From Paralithodes platypus (taxonomy: Eukaryota > Arthropoda > Malacostraca > Decapoda > Lithodidae), in the NCBI GenBank assembly GCA_032716605.1, contig CM064569.1, positions 14,692,713-14,756,712 on the forward strand: a DNA stretch of 64,000 bases, given 5' to 3'. The notes under the pieces were generated by a model, which worked only from the letters and a program-made list of their open reading frames with translations, did no database searches and was not told the origin of the DNA. A program made the position numbers and the translations under genes. Positions 1 through 10,129 of this stretch are shown one piece after another (the stretch's first letter is position 1; each line of letters opens with the position of its first letter).

Positions 1-2030
1 TCAGAATCTATCAAGAGAGGTTAAAAAGGTATAAGGACAGACAAAAGAAATTATGAAATCAGGATAGCCAATGACTCAAAAAATAACCCTAAGGCTTTTT
101 ACCAGCTATATAAATCTAAAGTTAGAGATAAAATAGGCCCCCTTAAAACTTCGATAGGAGAGATGACAGAAAATGATTTAGAAATGTGCAGTACATTAAA
201 TAGTCAGTTTCTATCCGTTTTCACTAATGAAAATTTGGCACAGATTCCAGAAGTCCGTAAGGTATATAGCGATAGTATAGACAATAGGTTAAGTACGGTT
301 ACTATAAGTAGAAATGATGTGCTTAAGGAAATTGACAGACTGAAACCTCAGAAATCGCCTGGTCCCGATGAGGTATATGCTAGAGTATTAAAAGAATGCA
401 GAGATGAGTTAAGTTACCCATTAACATTTCTTTTTAACAATTCATTAGAAACAGGTATAGTTCCAGAAGCTTGGAAGCTTGCAAATGTAGTTCCGATTTT
501 CAAAAAAGGTGATAAATCAATAGCATCCAATTACCGTCCCATTAGTCTCACTTTAATCATAGGAAAGCTACTAGAGTCAATTATTGCTTGGAAAATGAGA
601 AACCACTTAGAAACATTTAACTTAATCAATTCTTCTCAGCATGGATTCACTCAGGGACGTTCTTGCCTTACTAATTTGCTTAGTTTTTTCTCAGAGGTAT
701 ATGAAGCAGTAGATAATGACAAGGCATACGATATTATATATTTAGATTTCAGTAAAGCTTTCGAGAGAGTCCCTCATGAGAGATTGATGAGAAAGGTTGA
801 GGCACATGGAATAGGTGGGGCGTTGTTAGGATGGATTAGGTCATGGCTAATTGGTAGGAAGCAGAGAGTCAGCATAAATGGTACGAAGTCAGAATGGGGA
901 TCAGTCAAGAGTGGTGTCCCCCAGGGATCTGTATTAGGTCCTCTGTTGTTTATTATATACATAAATGACCTTGATTTAGGTATAACTAGTAGGATAAGTA
1001 AATTTGCAGACGATACCAAAATGGGGAGAAAAATTGATTCAGTTAGAGATATAGAGTGTCTGCAAAGGGATCTAGATACCTTACACGAATGGTCAGTAAA
1101 ATGGCAGATGAAGTTTAACATTGACAAATTCAAGGTATTAAAGGTAGGGAAGATGCATACACATTTTAAATATAAACTAGCTAATTTAGAATTAGAAAAT
1201 TCAGACTGCGAGAAAGATCTAGGTGTGTTTGTTAGCAATGATTTGAAGCCTAGAAAACAGTGTATAAGCGTTCGTAATAAGGCAAACAGGATTCTCGGGT
1301 TCATCTCTAGGAGTGTGAGTAACAGAACTGCTGATGTTATCTTAAAACTTTACTTGTCATTAGTGAGACCTCATATGGATTATGCTGTCCAATTTTGGTG
1401 TCCTTATTACAGAATGGACATAGATTCATTGGAGAGAGTACAGCGTAGAATGACAAAAATGATCCATAATATTAGAAATCTTCCGTATGAAGAAAGGTTG
1501 AAGAAATTAGGTTTACATTCGTTAGAGAGACGCAGAGTTAGAGGGGATATGATAGAGGTGTTCAAGTGGGTTAGTGGGATTAACAAAGGGGACATGACAA
1601 ATGTACTAAAGCTCAGTGATAGCGAAATAACTCGTACCAATGGTTTCAAATTAGATAAATTTTGTTTCAGAAAAGATATAGGCAAATATTGGTTTGGTAA
1701 CAGAGTTGTAGATGGGTGGAATGGACTACCAAGTGCTATAGTGGGATCAAAAACGGTAGGGAGCTTTAAGATAAAATTGGATAAGCATATGGACGAGAAG
1801 GGTTGGGTGTGAAGGGGGATCAGCCGGGTTGGGCCAATCAGCGCTCTGCAGACCCCCGTAATCCTGCGTTAATATCTAACCATTTTGGTAAGATGATCCT
1901 CAGGGTATTAGAGTGTTGAGCCTATAATTATTGGGCTTTGTAATTGGGGTTGTGTGGGACAGGGATCTGCCTTGCTTAGGCCTATCGGCTTTCTGCAGAC
2001 TCCCATTTTCTTATGTTCTTATGTTCTTAT
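1..2030 (+). mobile_element. CR1-A LINE copy, 5' part outside the window
   Basis: The 3' part of a CR1-clade non-LTR retrotransposon. The reading frame runs in from the window edge and is shifted near base 30, as seen by comparison with two other copies of the family here (22544-28933 and 25855-27995). After the ORF2 stop at 1812 comes a 3' UTR of about 190 bp, then a tail of TTCTTATG octamers ending at 2030. Short octamer tails instead of poly(A) are typical of CR1 elements. The near-identity of the three copies suggests recent activity. Confidence 0.9.
163..1812 (+). CDS. CR1-A ORF2, reverse transcriptase part
   Basis: Reverse transcriptase of a CR1-type LINE, which copies element RNA at a nicked chromosomal target. 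The open stretch holds 549 codons without a stop. Visible RT blocks are KSPGPDEV, IFKKGD..NYRPISLT, QHGFTQGRSC, motif A (YLDFSKAFERVP), motif B ([14 protein letters not shown]) and motif C (KFADDTKMG), followed by the thumb/C-terminal part with RPHMDYAVQFWCPYY and a W-N-GLPSAIV ending. Motif A reads KAFE where the sister copies have KAFD; the catalytic Asp (LDF) is intact. The endonuclease domain lies outside the window and the true start is unknown: 163 is only the first ATG after a frameshift near base 30. Incomplete, so probably not functional here. Confidence 0.88.
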   Translation: MTENDLEMCSTLNSQFLSVFTNENLAQIPEVRKVYSDSIDNRLSTVTISRNDVLKEIDRLKPQKSPGPDEVYARVLKECRDELSYPLTFLFNNSLETGIVPEAWKLANVVPIFKKGDKSIASNYRPISLTLIIGKLLESIIAWKMRNHLETFNLINSSQHGFTQGRSCLTNLLSFFSEVYEAVDNDKAYDIIYLDFSKAFERVPHERLMRKVEAHGIGGALLGWIRSWLIGRKQRVSINGTKSEWGSVKSGVPQGSVLGPLLFIIYINDLDLGITSRISKFADDTKMGRKIDSVRDIECLQRDLDTLHEWSVKWQMKFNIDKFKVLKVGKMHTHFKYKLANLELENSDCEKDLGVFVSNDLKPRKQCISVRNKANRILGFISRSVSNRTADVILKLYLSLVRPHMDYAVQFWCPYYRMDIDSLERVQRRMTKMIHNIRNLPYEERLKKLGLHSLERRRVRGDMIEVFKWVSGINKGDMTNVLKLSDSEITRTNGFKLDKFCFRKDIGKYWFGNRVVDGWNGLPSAIVGSKTVGSFKIKLDKHMDEKGWV

Positions 2031-2466
2031 AAACACAAAGTTTATCAGTCAATACACAGCGAAATATCGTGCAGTGTTACTTACTAAGCTACAGGATTGT
2101 TAAACGTGCTCTTAACCACCTTTCATGCACAAGAATGAAGAGGATGAGTAGTTAATACTCAAATTATGATATCGTGAGAGCGTTGACAGAGCGTCTGCAG
2201 CGTCTGCCGGTAGTGTGTGTGTAGTGTAGTGTAAAGGAGTGGAAGGAAGTATGGCGGCTCAGGGAGCAGCGTCGGGAGTAGAATCCGCAAGAAATCCACC
2301 GAGATGGAAAGCATTAGATATAACATATTTTAAGTTTATTTTTCCTTTTTATTTTTTCGAATTGCTCTTCCTTCTTCATTCCGCTGCTTTTCTGGGGTTT
2401 TCGTCTTATGGTGCCTGGTGCTCAGACTTTCCCTGCTGGGCTACCTATTTACCTATTGTCACTTAT
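2031..2466. other. Gene-poor spacer with a GC-rich patch
   Basis: Nothing firmly identified. A patch around 2180-2300 holds an ATG (2251) in good Kozak context, giving a short frame starting MAAQGAASGVESARN that soon runs into Phe/Leu-rich sequence. It could be a relic 5' exon, but there is no clear splice donor or homology. Bases 2370-2466 may be 3' UTR of the minus-strand LINE fragment that follows. Confidence 0.3.
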
Positions 2467-2643
2467 TGCAGGGTTTGCCACACTTCTAGTGGCACCGAGG
2501 AGCGTGCCTCCCCTCGTTCTGGGTAGTGATTTGGTGCAGCAGACTGTTTGAAGGGGCCGCATGCTCCCCTGCGAAGTGGGCTTATCTGGCACCTTTTGAA
2601 ATTCGACATCGAGGGCTTTCTTAAAGTTGTCTAACGAAACGCC
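2467..2643 (-). pseudogene. CR1-D LINE ORF2 C-terminal fragment, 3' piece
   Basis: The minus strand encodes SLDNFKKALDVEFQKVPD and a Cys-poor tail that match, residue by residue, the end of the intact ORF2 at 59250-62282 (SLDNFKRALDVELQKVPD). The fragment continues at 3232-3276; between them lies a 588-bp TIR element. A 5'-truncated, diverged old copy. Confidence 0.8.
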
Positions 2644-3231
2644 GATAATTATCGCGAATAGACTCGCAGCGTTATTATACATAATTTATTAGGGAAAGTG
2701 AAGCTCTATGGAATCCTTATAATATACTCACATAGAATCCGTTGTGGTAGAATAGTTTTAATAAGTTTTGTAACTCGATTTTGTCTATATAAATAGTCCC
2801 GCGCGTAAACAAACTCAGTCCCGCAATCTTGAGAGCTCTGCTACGGACGTGTTCATGTTTACAAAAAGTGTTCGAAATGGAGTACACTCGCTACGGTAAA
2901 GTGTTATGTCCTACAAAGATGTTACTGTATGTCTAATATATGAACCCACAGTAGCTGGCATGCAACTTGCAAGGGCTAGTGTTGTATACCACGTATTGGG
3001 TCTAGGGCACTCTAGGGTTAGGTTAGGTTAGGTTGTTTGGTTAGGTTAATATACTAGGTCTCGGAAACAAGATTCGTAGTTGCGGTAGTATTTACATCAA
3101 AACTATAGTTAACTATCAAAACTATTCTCCCACAGTGGAATTTATGTGAGTATATTATAAGGATTCCATAGAGCTTCACTTTCCCTAATAAATTATGTAT
3201 AATAACGCTGCGAGTTTTTTCAAAAAATTAC
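2644..3231. mobile_element. 588-bp TIR element with 9-bp target duplication, MULE-like
   Basis: The ends are long inverted repeats of about 119 bp (2644-2762 and 3113-3231), nearly identical over 75 bp and looser at the outermost 20 bp. It interrupts the LINE fragment and is flanked by direct repeats CGAAACGCC (2635-2643 and 3232-3240). The intact LINE at 59395 has one copy of the corresponding site, which acts as an empty-site control. No ORF, so non-autonomous. Long TIRs with a 9-bp duplication are characteristic of Mutator-like elements; the superfamily is inference. The core holds TTAGG repeats (3015-3047). Confidence 0.8.
3015..3047 (+). repeat. Interstitial telomere-like (TTAGG)n
   Basis: Three perfect GGTTA units plus a broken extension (TTGTTTGGTTAGGTTAA). 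TTAGG is the usual arthropod telomere unit. It lies inside the TIR element at 2644-3231, so it was probably carried with it. Confidence 0.7.
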
Positions 3232-3276
3232 CGAAACGCCCCTCATGTCTCTTACTCGCCGTGGAAGTTTGATAAA
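3232..3276 (-). pseudogene. CR1-D LINE ORF2 fragment, 5' piece
   Basis: Continues the fragment at 2467-2643 across the inserted TIR element. The strand matches 59395-59440 of the intact element (CCTCATGTCTCTTACTCGCC) and then loses similarity near 3276. Confidence 0.7.
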
Positions 3277-3723
3277 GTCATAATATTAATAATTAATTGT
3301 TAGACAAAGCTTTGTGTGGGGGAGGGAGAGTTGAGCATTTGTAAATGAAGGAGTTGGTCATATAAATTAATTTTCTTTGATGGTAAGCTAATACAAGAAA
3401 ACGAGCATTTATAGGCCCTAACTATTTTATTTATATCAATGTTATCCATTAAAAAAAAATCACATTTGTTATGCTATTGCAAACGATTAATTATATATGA
3501 TTAATGGCATTTACCCACATAAATTCTTATAATAAAACGGTGTGAGGCCTATATTTTAACTACAGGACTCAGCAAGATAGACGTGCACATAATAAACTAG
3601 TCACATCATATTGTTTACCTTAGTGATTGCTTACCTTAGTAATAGTAAAGAGGCAAGCGTCAGTGCTCGTAAGGGGTGCCTATTCTCAGTTTCCTTTCAG
3701 TCTCAAACTGGTCGTATCTGTTA
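3277..3723. other. AT-rich spacer, no gene seen
   Basis: No convincing ORF, TIR or tandem repeat was found. Confidence 0.5.
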
Positions 3724-3727
3724 TTAA

Positions 3728-4140
3728 CCCCTAAAGAGCGGCGTCCCGGGCACCAATTTGCAGCAAGTTACAATCATTATTAAGGCTTTTAAAGGGTTAA
3801 AATCGAGTGTAAATGGCCGGGAGCGCAGCGGGCCACACGTCCGACTCCCAGGGCCTACCGCCGCCCACTGACTCACCCTCCCTGTGTTCTCGAGAGGCCG
3901 GCAGTGTAGCCAGTAGTGAGCGTAGCTGGAAAAAATATGCCGCTATACGCTAAACTCCCATGTTGGTGGTACCACAGCCTGAGAACGACGAGTGCTACGT
4001 AGCTCGTTCTGGTCTCATTTTGAAGCTTTTAGCACCTAGTTTTTTGCTGAATACATTTCTTTTCATGCAGGTACTTGATTTATCATTCAGGAGGGCCTGA
4101 ATATGCCCAAAATAGCCCAAAACCCCCCGCTCGTGAGGTG
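3728..4140. mobile_element. Probable TTAA-flanked element, 413 bp
   Basis: TTAA at 3724-3727 and 4141-4144 brackets a segment whose ends are inverted and similar: CCCCTAAAGAGCGG on the left, and CACCTCACGAGCGG when the right end is read on the minus strand. The inside is GC-rich and has no ORF. The short imperfect termini make this less certain than the MITE families below. Confidence 0.45.
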
Positions 4141-4144
4141 TTAA

Positions 4145-4985
4145 ACATATTGAGGTGGGGTTGAACCGTACTACTAGTGGAAAAATATTTATCTAAAATC
4201 ACGTGAAGACTAAAAATGAGAAACATTATCTGTGAATGAAACTTTCATTACTTGCACATCTTTGGTTTGCAGATAATTACGAAATACAGTATGCTTGCAA
4301 CACTGGAAAATAAATTTAGGGGGGTACAATATGTACGGACCATCACTCAGGGGGTGATGGACCATACAGACCACCAAAAAATTGCTTATAGCTTAAATGG
4401 AGATACTGTAGGCCTATATTATTTTAGCTCTTATACTTAAATAGTAAAATACCCTACTATAATTGGGCAAAATATTTGGCTGGAGGCCAAGCATTAATCA
4501 AATATCACTTCACATAATTATATAAAGAAAAAGAAGGCATATATTATCAGTAATTAATTTAGCTGCTTATATAATTGCATGGATGGATGTATAAGTCATG
4601 TTAAAAGATCTTTTACAGACCCAGGGGTAACCTACCATACACAGACATTTCCATGTACGGAACAATACCTGCACTAGGTTTTGGGGAAGACATTTGGGGA
4701 AATTTTAGTAACAGAAATAAGTTTTCCAGACCTGGCCTATAACATGCCTTAGTGTTTATATACAGTATATTCACTCTACTTACCCATATATCTGTGATCT
4801 ACAATACCTTAAGATTATCATAAATATACATAGAAAGGTAGAAAATTACAATAGACATGCCAAAAAACAATTTAATGACCTCACATAGGCTACTCATTTC
4901 AATGCCCCGTCTGGCGACACTTAGTACGCCGATCGCTATGCATGCAGTGTTGCCAGTGCTACCAGGATTTTCCGCTAAACTTAAT
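4145..4985. other. AT-rich spacer, no gene seen
   Basis: Only a small inverted repeat is evident at 4337-4363 (GGACCATCAC and GTGATGG around a 5-6 base loop). Confidence 0.45.
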
Positions 4986-5044
4986 TTCTAGCGATTTAGG
5001 GCTGTTGTACGGCACATCACCACGTACAGTCCAACCCACCTCAC

Positions 5045-6235
5045 CTTACTGCTTATTACAATTTCAGTGAGACTTTTCCATGTATTTATGATACGCGAGT
5101 TGAAACATTTATTCCGCTTTGAAGTTCGCTGACGTGGCTTCAATAACTTTAGACTGTGTCCTCTGGTCTCCAGGTGTCGGTCAATAGGAGCTAGCTGTAG
5201 AAAATCCTCACCAACCTTGTCGAAACCCTTCTGAATTTTGAAGGTTTCGATCCTGTCTCCTCTTATCCTAAGTTCTTCTAGTGTGGTGAGACCCAACCGA
5301 GCTAACCCCTGTTCATATGGGAGCTCTGATAGTTCCGGGATTAATCTTGTAGCTCTACATTGGAGTTGCTCCAGTCTCCTTATGTCCCCCCTGGTATACA
5401 GTGACCATGCCTGGATACAGTACTCAAGCCAAGGCCTGACTAATGATTTGTACAACGCTAGCACCATTTCAGAATCTAGGCAGGTCATCGTTTTCCTTAT
5501 GATTCCAAGCATTGAGTTGGCACTAGCTGCTGCTTTACTAACCTTTCTTGAGGGCTTTAAGTTGGTGGTAATAAAGACCCCAAGTTCCTTTTCCTCTTCT
5601 GTTTCCTGTAGTTGTGTTGGTTCCATGTGGTATTCAAAACCTGGGTTGTTCCTGCCAATATACATAATCTTGCATTTTCTTCATTAAAGTGGAGTAACCA
5701 TTTCTGGCTCCACTCTTTCATCTTGTTCAGATCTTGTTGTAGAGTCATGACGTCTTCTGCACTCCTTATTCTCCGGTATATTTTGGCATCATCAGCAAAG
5801 AGTTTCCCACTTGACTCTGTGTTCTCAAGCAAATCAATGATATATACCAGGAAGAGAACTGTACCCAGAACATTTCCTTGCGGGACACCACTCCATACCT
5901 CCAGCCACTCCGAATAGAAACCCCTGATACTGACTCTATGTTTTTTATTAGACAGGAAACTTTGTACCCCCCCACAACACCAAGAGCTTACAGTTTTGCA
6001 AGTAGACGACGGTGAGGTACAGTGTCAAAGGCCTTCCGACAGTCGATGTATGCAACATCTACACTGTCCCCTTCATCCACTGTATTTTCCAGTTCTTCCA
6101 AGTATTCTAGTAGCAGGGATAGACAGGACTTCCCAGATCTAAAACCATGTTGACAATTCTTAAGTAGGTGGTTACTTTCCAGGTGTTCTACTATGCTTCT
6201 TTTTAGCAGTTTGCCAACTCATGTCACGCAACCAA
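5045..6235 (-). pseudogene. Truncated CR1-like LINE reverse transcriptase
   Basis: Read on the minus strand, the order is a fingers/palm stretch with HGFRSGKSC and VAYIDCRKAFDTVP (about 6200-6000), motif B GVPQGNVLG (about 5890), motif C LFADDAKIY (about 5790) and the thumb with ELGVFITTNLKPS, LVRPWLEYCIQAW and LRIRGDRIETFKI (5630-5220), ending NTWKSLTEIVISS near 5050. The frame is broken at least twice (near 5880-5960 and around 5650). Both ends are missing: no endonuclease, and no recognisable 3' tail. A dead 5'- and 3'-truncated copy of a CR1-like family different from CR1-A and CR1-D. Confidence 0.8.
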
Positions 6236-6257
6236 CCATCTTATCCGCACCTACCCT

Positions 6258-6558
6258 ACCATTAACTAGTTTTAGCTCATGACACTGACGTTTGTTGTGT
6301 TAATTTGGCAATTTTAAGACCTTTCGCCTCATTTCTTTGTCAATATTAGGACCTTTCGTTCCATTTAGGTGTTGATTTTATCCTGGCGAGCGATAGCGAG
6401 CCTGTAATTTTGGAAGGGAGCGGCCTACCGAAAAATTTAAAAAATTATCTTGAAAGGGGGTCGAAGGAGTGTTTTGTAAGTTTGATGGAGGTCTAGCGAG
6501 GAAACTCAAAAATAGATAAATGCATCAATATATAGAACAAAAACGAAGCACTACCCCC
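6258..6558 (+). mobile_element. TTAA MITE family A, copy 1 (left end decayed)
   Basis: Shares the family A landmarks: TTTCTTTGTCAATATT, then CCTGGCGAGCGATAGCGAGC, then ACCGAAAAATTT, then TTGATGGAGGTCTAG. The right end CACTACCCCC is followed by TTAA (6559-6562). The left end has lost its terminal repeat. No ORF. Confidence 0.7.
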
Positions 6559-6562
6559 TTAA

Positions 6563-7008
6563 ATTAACGCCTACCCCTTTCGCCAAATATATGATTATTG
6601 CAGTGGTACAGTATCTTCATTTGCTTGATATTGAATTCCTTTAACAAAGACATTTTCTCGCTTCCCATGTTGCCCCATGCGATCTAATTGATAGGCTTGC
6701 TGTTTCACCTACTTCTTGAGGTCCGAAACTATATTGTTATCCGGGGTTGAAGTCTGTGTGTGTGTGTGTTTTTGTTTAATCCTTCCTTTATTTCGTTGGT
6801 TATAGCTATCACGGCGTGGTTAATATCGACCGTAATAGACTATATTATAACCGGTTGTATCGCATTCAGTACCTCTCCAACAATATCAACATTCGTCTCA
6901 CCCCCACTTCCGTTGTCGTTGTCATTCTCCTGGTTATACGTCCTCTCTCTCCTTGGTTTACTGTCATATTCCGCTCAAAAAACTTTTCTAACTTTCTCTG
7001 TATTTCCC
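6563..7008. other. Spacer, no gene seen
   Basis: Short (GT)n at 6752-6770. The overlapping frames here are Ser/Leu/Ile-rich and lack any domain. Confidence 0.4.
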
Positions 7009-7012
7009 TTAA

Positions 7013-7375
7013 CTCCTGTACCGGCGACGGTTTTTTAGTTTTATTCTAGTTATATCTAGACGATTGTATGAAGCTTAGGAGGGGTATGTTGTATCTAAAA
7101 GGATTAATTGCGACAGCCTGCAGCCTTTTAATAGCCAGACGTCCTTCCTGAGTTGAAAAATGTATGTATGTACTGTATATACTCTGGCACCTTCCCCAGT
7201 TTTCCTTTTTTTTTCCTTTTTTTTTTTTTAAGGGGGTGGCCGATTCGAGACAGAGCCCGAACAGGGACATCACAACACATCAGAAAAACAAAACAAAATG
7301 AACAAAATCACACACATAATATCGTCTAATATTTGCCAGATTATAATGAAAAAGACGTCGCCGGTACGAAAGGGG
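7013..7375. mobile_element. TTAA MITE family B, copy 1, with a poly(T) insertion
   Basis: TTAA at 7009-7012 and 7376-7379. The termini CTCCTGTACCGGCGACG and CGTCGCCGGTACGAAAGG are the family B inverted repeats, and the interior has the hallmark TAGACGATT. It is about 150 bp longer than other copies because of an insertion (about 7150-7300) with a run of T at 7206-7230. That insertion could be a minus-strand retroposed SINE with an A tail; this part is inference. Confidence 0.65.
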
Positions 7376-7650
7376 TTAATATCGGATTGAGAGATACATT
7401 TGTGTCTTCCTCCTCCGCCAGTCACCATCTTGATTCGAGCCTAATCTTAAAGGTGGGTGTGCATGCTATTATTTTCCTCCACAATCATTACCGGCAGTGT
7501 GCACTATAGCTTTTGGTGCAATATTTTCTGCTACAATGGCTTAATTATTTATATAATGGCCAAAATAGGATATGGGTGACACTTTTCTGGATTCGGAATT
7601 TAAGCGCTCTGATGACGTATGCCCAGCAACACAACAAGCTCTTCTGACAG

Positions 7651-7874
7651 GTGGAAATGGAGGATAGTGACAGTAGTTCCGATTCGTTTGAGGGTGATAA
7701 CCGTGATTATGGCGAAGAACCTCAAGTGATGAATATTGGTGGTGTCCAGGCTTATATGTATGAACCTGTAGGACGAGATCCAGCAGCAGGAGAGGAGGGA
7801 GAAGCAGCTGCAGCTGTACTTGTACCTGAGGTGGCACCAAATCAACAGCGTCTGAATATGCAGGCCACTGAAAG
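7651..7874 (+). CDS. Acidic exon candidate inside the TTAA transposon
   Basis: A frame opening MEMEDSDSSSDSFEGDN and rich in Glu, Asp and Ser, then Ala- and Gln-containing sequence to NMQATER. It ends at AAAG followed by GTAATT (7875), an acceptable splice donor, so this would be a first coding exon of about 75 codons. I recognise no domain. Its position just inside the left terminus, converging on the THAP exon from the other end, suggests a second transposon-encoded protein. Low confidence that it is expressed. Confidence 0.3.
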
Positions 7875-8479
7875 GTAATTATTTTGACTGTATTTGGATA
7901 CAATAATGAAAGCCCGCCCCTCACGCCTCCATGACTTATTGTCATCATCATATACATTGCCAACAGGGTGCAAATAACAGAAAAAATCGCCGTAAAAATG
8001 GAGGGGAACTTAACCACGGCGATCGACTTATGTAAACATGATGACCATACGCCTGGTCACTACATATCCTTCCCAACAATGTTTGCGCCACTCACTGTTT
8101 TTTTTTTTTTTTTGTTAGCCTAGTTGCTAGTAGTTGAATTTCAGCCAATAAATTTCTTTAGCCTAGGTTAGGCCTATATCCATCGACGCTGACTGTATAA
8201 TTTGGGCTAGGCTTAAGTTAGCCCATATTATCCACTCTCCTGACTCCTGATATTGGCAAGCACTTAGGCCTACACTAGGGCCTACCTGCCTACATGCAAA
8301 TTTTCCTTAATTTCTGATCTTACTAGCCTAGGCTAATTCTATTTCTGTCACTAAGCTAGTTAGCTAGGCTATCTAAAATATCATAATTCGCTAATGCCCG
8401 GTAGCCTACCGTACTTTATGGAAAGATGTACCCAATGCTGTACAGGGAAATTTCCCCACCCCAAAAAACTATCACTCAC

Positions 8480-8827
8480 TTCTTGGACTTGACACTTCCT
8501 TGCAGCTGGTCTCTGCTCTGATGACACTGTAGGAACACTTGTAGCACATGTATCTGCAGGGTAAATTGTGGGTATGGCATCAGCTTTTAGGTATAAGCAT
8601 CTAGCCATACCTGTACCTATACTCCACCACACTTTATTGTCAAAACATTCATCACGAAAATGTCCATTGCATATGAAGCTTGTTTTGGGCTTTGCCTCCC
8701 ACACTCTGGTTCTTTGTATAAACTTCACCCATTTGTTACAATGGTATGGATCACTTGGAAACTTGTGTAGTGCTATGTTTGGTCCAGGGATGTTGCTACA
8801 CCCAAAAACAGCACACCTATTTACCAT
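8480..8827 (-). CDS. THAP-domain exon (zinc-dependent DNA binding)
   Basis: The minus-strand frame begins with ATG at 8827 and has the C2CH layout of a THAP finger: CAVFGC (C-x4-C) near residues 5-10, HKFPSDP, W33 (NKWVKF), then CNGHF (C-x2-H) near residue 53, and the C-terminal AIPTIY that matches the AVPTIF box. THAP fingers bind DNA and occur in P-element, Kolobok and some Harbinger transposases as well as host factors. The coding part stops at a GTGAGT donor (8479-8474), giving exactly 116 codons; reading on past it gives a frame without similarity. No downstream catalytic exon is seen before the other terminus, so the gene is probably truncated. Confidence 0.65.
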
Positions 8828-9059
8828 TGTTGCTATACTTGCTGATGTTTACTTCCCAAATGTTGGCCTGGGCCTACGTCACATCCTCACATGAGTACTA
8901 GTTGCAAGGGGTCGCAATTCAATATCTATTTTTGATTTGTTTTCTAATATTGAAGATTAGTTTTGACAAAGGAGTAGTCAGGTTGATTACTGGATATCTA
9001 AACATCTCTTTAAATACATTATAAATTAATTTTAATTTCGTATGCCCCACCACCTTTAA

Positions 9060-9395
9060 GGGGAGATGGGCCAGCTTTCTGGTTCCCCTTCTCCCTCATG
9101 TTTAGTCCCATTAGTTTTCAGATTTTAAGATGTTTGCCTCACTAGTTTGTCGATTTTAAGACCTGCCATCCCATTTCTTTGTCAATATTAAGACCATTCG
9201 TGCTATTTAGGTATCAATTTTTTTCCTGGCGAACGACTGTAATTTTGGAAGGACCGGCATTTTTCTACCGAAAAATTTACATATTAATTTACAAGGGTTA
9301 TCTTATGGATGTTTTTTAAGTTTGATGGAGGTCTAGGGAAGAAACCAGAAACATAATAATACATGAACAAATGACAAAAAGTTAACCATCTCTCC
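9060..9395 (+). mobile_element. TTAA MITE family A, copy 2 (best-preserved)
   Basis: 336 bp between TTAA at 9056-9059 and 9396-9399, with terminal inverted repeats GGGGAGATGG and CCATCTCTCC. The order inside is CCTTCTCCCTCATGTTTAG, TTTCTTTGTCAATATT, CCTGGCGAACGA, ACCGAAAAATTTAC, TTTGATGGAGGTCTAG. No ORF. Its left TTAA is also the right TTAA of the THAP element. Confidence 0.85.
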
Positions 9396-9510
9396 TTAAC
9401 TGGGGTTTAACTGTGTCTGTACCTTGATGTTGACAGCACGGTGGTTCAGCGCTGACTCCAGGTGCCAAATGAAGGAACTGCTCATGGCATAAAGACTAGT
9501 AGTATTTGAG

Positions 9511-9951
9511 ATGACGGGGTTGCAAACGAGGGGCAAAGCAAACCCTGCAGAGGTCCTGACAATGCAGGAAAAGGAACAGCCTACCATAGCCAAAATAGCC
9601 GCAGTAAAGGAGAGCAGAAGAACAAGGAAGAAAATGCAGCAGAAGATGAAAAGAGAAATCACACAGTTCCCCCGAGTTTCCCATGCTCTAGTACCTACAA
9701 CAATAAAACAGTCTACACAACAGGGAAGGCCTACCCATGCTCTAATCCCAGCAGGAATAGGTCAGTCTGCCCGCCAAAGGTCACCACATCCGGGGCATAC
9801 CAGGAGTTCAAGCACCGACCAATCACGGGGATACCTGTCCAACCAATGGCAGAGCCTGGGACATACACCTAAGGCGAATACGCAACAACAGCGGGATGTA
9901 TTATACAACGAGGAGGATTTTATGCAAATACAACATCAGTACCTCTACTGA
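9511..9951 (+). CDS. Hypothetical basic/Gln-rich ORF, possible terminal exon
   Basis: A 146-codon frame: a Lys/Arg-rich helix-prone stretch (about residues 20-50, with ESRRTRKKMQQKMKRE), then a Gln/Ser/Pro-rich low-complexity tail ending HQYLY. AATAAA lies at 10110, about 155 bases past the stop. A possible acceptor (TTGACAG) sits near 9437, so it could be a last exon, perhaps of the transposon-encoded gene upstream. No domain recognised and no other support. Confidence 0.3.
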   Translation: MTGLQTRGKANPAEVLTMQEKEQPTIAKIAAVKESRRTRKKMQQKMKREITQFPRVSHALVPTTIKQSTQQGRPTHALIPAGIGQSARQRSPHPGHTRSSSTDQSRGYLSNQWQSLGHTPKANTQQQRDVLYNEEDFMQIQHQYLY

Positions 9952-10129
9952 TGGGACCAAGAGAATCACCTCTACAGTACCTCACGTGAGGAATAGAAGT
10001 AGGAGAAAAAGAATCAAGAGGAACGACAGCATGGCCTGTAATCTAAGAAAAGGCAGGAAGTGTGAATAATAGAAAAACAATTATCCTGCAACCATGCAAG
10101 CCTTTTAAATAAAGAATATTGTAGTACTT

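Larger units (their letters stand above)
7451..9055. mobile_element. TTAA-flanked DNA transposon remnant with a THAP exon (Kolobok-like?)
   Basis: TTAA at 7447-7450 and 9056-9059 brackets 1605 bp with inverted ends AGGTGGGTGTGCATGC and AGGTGGTGGGGCATAC. Inside, two exon-like frames point toward each other: an acidic one on the plus strand (7651) and a THAP-domain exon on the minus strand (8480-8827). No transposase catalytic core is visible, so the middle has probably been lost. TTAA duplications are known for piggyBac and Kolobok, and Kolobok transposases carry THAP fingers, so Kolobok is my best guess. THAP-bearing Harbinger elements are an alternative. Confidence 0.55.

Noticed and set aside
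2239..2526. Small gene starting MAAQGAASGVES
   Set aside because: The Kozak context is good but the frame soon becomes low-complexity and runs into an antisense LINE fragment; no splice donor supports it.
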